Of a stretch of DNA of 64,000 nucleotides, positions 62,725-64,000 are shown in pieces. Position numbers and translations under genes: made by a program. The stretch is taken from positions 9,154-73,153 of the forward strand of contig DATNCQ010000173.1 of NCBI GenBank assembly GCA_035571515.1. The letters are read 5' to 3'. The notes under the pieces are model-generated. The model was not told where the DNA came from and searched no databases. It saw nothing but the letters and a program-made list of their open reading frames with translations. Each line of letters starts with the position of its first letter. Within the stretch, counting starts at the first letter, position 1. Source of the DNA: Gp6-AA40 sp035571515. GTDB taxonomy: Bacteria > Acidobacteriota > Vicinamibacteria > Vicinamibacterales > UBA2999.

Positions 62725-63462
62725 ATGACCAGGCCACGCGGTCACGTTGTCCTCCTGGCTATCGTGCTGCTCGCGCAGCAGGCCGTGCCGGCCACGCAGT
62801 ACAACACCCAGGGGGTCACGCCGCCGCAGGGGAGCAATCCAGCGCCCGCCAAGATGACGTTCTTCGTCACCAGCGTCGGTCTCGGCAAAGGCGGGAACCT
62901 CGGCGGCCTTGCGGGCGCCGACGCGCACTGCCAGGCGCTTGCGACGGCTGTCGGCGCCGGTGGTCACACCTGGCACGCCTATCTCAGCACCCAGGCTCGT
63001 CCGGGTCAGCCCGCCGTCAACGCGCGTGACCGCATCGGCAAAGGGCCTTGGTTCAACTGGTCGTACGCGCAACTGGGTGCGCCGCAGAACGCCCTCATTT
63101 CAGTGGACCTCGCCGACCTGCACGGAGACACGCTCATCCAGGCGCAGCGCGGCAACAATTTCTTCAAGCAGTCCGCGCGCAACGAGCATGGGCAGGTGAT
63201 TCACGGCATTGGCGATCCGCCGCCGATTCAGCACGAGATTCTCACCGGATCGAAATGGGACGGCCGCGCCTACACCGATAACGCCGACCACACGTGCAAC
63301 AACTGGACGAGCAGCTCCACGGGTGCCGCGCAGGTCGGGCATTCCGATCGAATCGGTAATGGCTCCTCCTGGAATTCGTCGAACGCCACGAAGGGCTGCA
63401 GCCAGGCCGATCTGGAAAGCACCGGCGGTACCGGCCTTTTCTACTGCTTCGCCATCAACTGA
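62725..63462 (+). CDS. Secreted lectin-like protein, copy 2
   Basis: A 245-residue homologue of the upstream protein. The signal peptide is VVLLAIVLLAQQAVPA; shared motifs are GGNLGGLAGADAHCQALATA, TWHAYLSTQARPGQPAVNA, RDRIGKGPWFN, LADLHGDTLIQA and DHTCNNWTSS, ending GLFYCFAIN. It lacks the longer insertion seen in copy 1 around the DGDWEYV region. The two genes are 16 bases apart, facing the same way, and probably co-transcribed. ATG at 62725; the frame from 62548 is a shadow. Confidence 0.86.
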   Translation: MTRPRGHVVLLAIVLLAQQAVPATQYNTQGVTPPQGSNPAPAKMTFFVTSVGLGKGGNLGGLAGADAHCQALATAVGAGGHTWHAYLSTQARPGQPAVNARDRIGKGPWFNWSYAQLGAPQNALISVDLADLHGDTLIQAQRGNNFFKQSARNEHGQVIHGIGDPPPIQHEILTGSKWDGRAYTDNADHTCNNWTSSSTGAAQVGHSDRIGNGSSWNSSNATKGCSQADLESTGGTGLFYCFAIN

Positions 63463-63539
63463 TTTCGACCGACAGACGGCAGGGCGATCATGCGGAACGA
63501 GTAATCCGACGACCAGGGACGAGAATTGCCGGGCTGCCG

Positions 63540-64000
63540 TTACTTGCCGAGCGGCATGCGCCGCCGCAGTTCGTCGAAGAAGTTCTGGAGGAAGACGACC
63601 TCGTGTTCCTGTTTGGGTGCGTCCGCGGATGCCACGGGCGTCACCACCACCACGCGCTTGCCGTCCGGCGCCAGATCCCACTGCGTTCCGCCGAGTCTGG
63701 CGATCCACACTCGGGGTTTCTCAGCCACGAACCTGTCGCCCTTCACCGTGTAGCTCGCGGTCAGAAGCTGGTCGCCTGATTGATAGAGCAGATCGCGTCC
63801 AGTCCGGAGCCAGCGCGGAAGTATGCCGCCGCTGTTCGAGATCTGCCATCTGCCCCCTTGGCCAGACGTCGGCGGAGGAAACGCCCGGACGTAGACTTCA
63901 TTCGTGCCAGATTCGTTCGACTGATACGCCAGCCACCGCCCGTCCGGCGAAAACGACGGGTTTAGATCGAGGAAGGTGCTCTTGAGAAATGGCTCCGGCG
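63540..64000 (-). CDS. C-terminal part of a TolB/PD40-propeller protein, probably a Ser/Thr kinase
   Basis: 153 codons are visible, running off the right edge. They encode two PD40-type blades: LNPSFSPDGRWLAYQSNESG followed by NEVYVRAFP, then RWLRTGRDLLYQSGDQLL and LAPDGKRVVVV. The tail FLQNFFDELRRRMPLGK is characteristic of the acidobacterial proteins in which an N-terminal serine/threonine kinase domain and a membrane segment precede a TolB-like propeller. Only the end of the propeller is present, so the kinase domain is expected to lie outside the window; that is inference from the family. Confidence 0.8.
   Translation of the reverse strand, partial: PEPFLKSTFLDLNPSFSPDGRWLAYQSNESGTNEVYVRAFPPPTSGQGGRWQISNSGGILPRWLRTGRDLLYQSGDQLLTASYTVKGDRFVAEKPRVWIARLGGTQWDLAPDGKRVVVVTPVASADAPKQEHEVVFLQNFFDELRRRMPLGK

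Overview
The window is 64 kb of GC-rich, densely coded bacterial chromosome. Its gene content points to an acidobacterium, probably of the Vicinamibacterales/Luteitalea type. The reasons are two Oar-like TonB-dependent transporters with an N-terminal carboxypeptidase-regulatory domain, many small c-type cytochromes and PQQ-propeller proteins, DUF6152 proteins, a DUF1501/DUF1800 pair, a TolB-like propeller at the right edge, and many twin-arginine (Tat) signal peptides. The taxonomic call is inference. There is no rRNA, tRNA, CRISPR array, transposase or phage gene.

Layout. 1-5.6 kb (minus): truncated TonB-dependent transporter, a cytochrome-c/PQQ dehydrogenase and a MetE-like methyltransferase. 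5.7-7.9 kb (plus): polysaccharide-deacetylase-like hydrolase and MFS transporter. 8.3-14.3 kb (minus): an operon of SMP-30 lactonase, epoxide hydrolase and a three-subunit molybdenum hydroxylase (form II CoxS-CoxL-CoxM). 14.6-19.5 kb (plus): DUF6152 fusion protein, second cytochrome-c/PQQ dehydrogenase, exported VOC protein and tannase-family esterase. 19.5-23.5 kb (minus): complete TonB-dependent transporter and Tat-exported amidohydrolase. 23.7-32.9 kb (plus): SGNH hydrolase, S1-domain protein, then a run of exported redox enzymes: a two-haem cytochrome, a Tat-signal ThDP enzyme, a jelly-roll protein, a Tat-signal ICL/PEP-mutase-family enzyme and an IorA/IorB molybdenum hydroxylase. 33-43.4 kb (mostly minus): small, functionally unrelated accessory genes (epimerase, phosphotransferase, methyltransferases, HAD, VOC, DinB, alpha/beta hydrolase, SnoaL-like) with two attC-like imperfect hairpins between them. 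43.4-64 kb: NHL-repeat protein, TPR-peptidase, YciI, 2OG oxygenase, a Vgb-like cytochrome operon ending in DUF6152, APC permease, DUF1501/DUF1800, SDR, a possible PD-(D/E)XK protein, exported creatininase, cytosine-deaminase-type enzyme, DUF983, amidase, DUF4097, two tandem lectin-like secreted proteins, and the end of a TolB-like propeller protein.

The recurring theme is oxidation and hydrolysis of small organic molecules outside the cytoplasm. TonB transporters bring substrate through the outer membrane. Esterases, lactonases, amidases and epoxide hydrolase cleave it. Molybdenum and PQQ enzymes oxidise it and pass electrons to periplasmic cytochromes. The least ordinary unit is 25.9-30.1 kb, where a thiamine-diphosphate enzyme carrying a Tat signal overlaps a two-haem cytochrome c gene by four bases. 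Between genes there is a dispersed GTAGGGGCCGACC-type palindrome family and several short tandem-repeat tracts.
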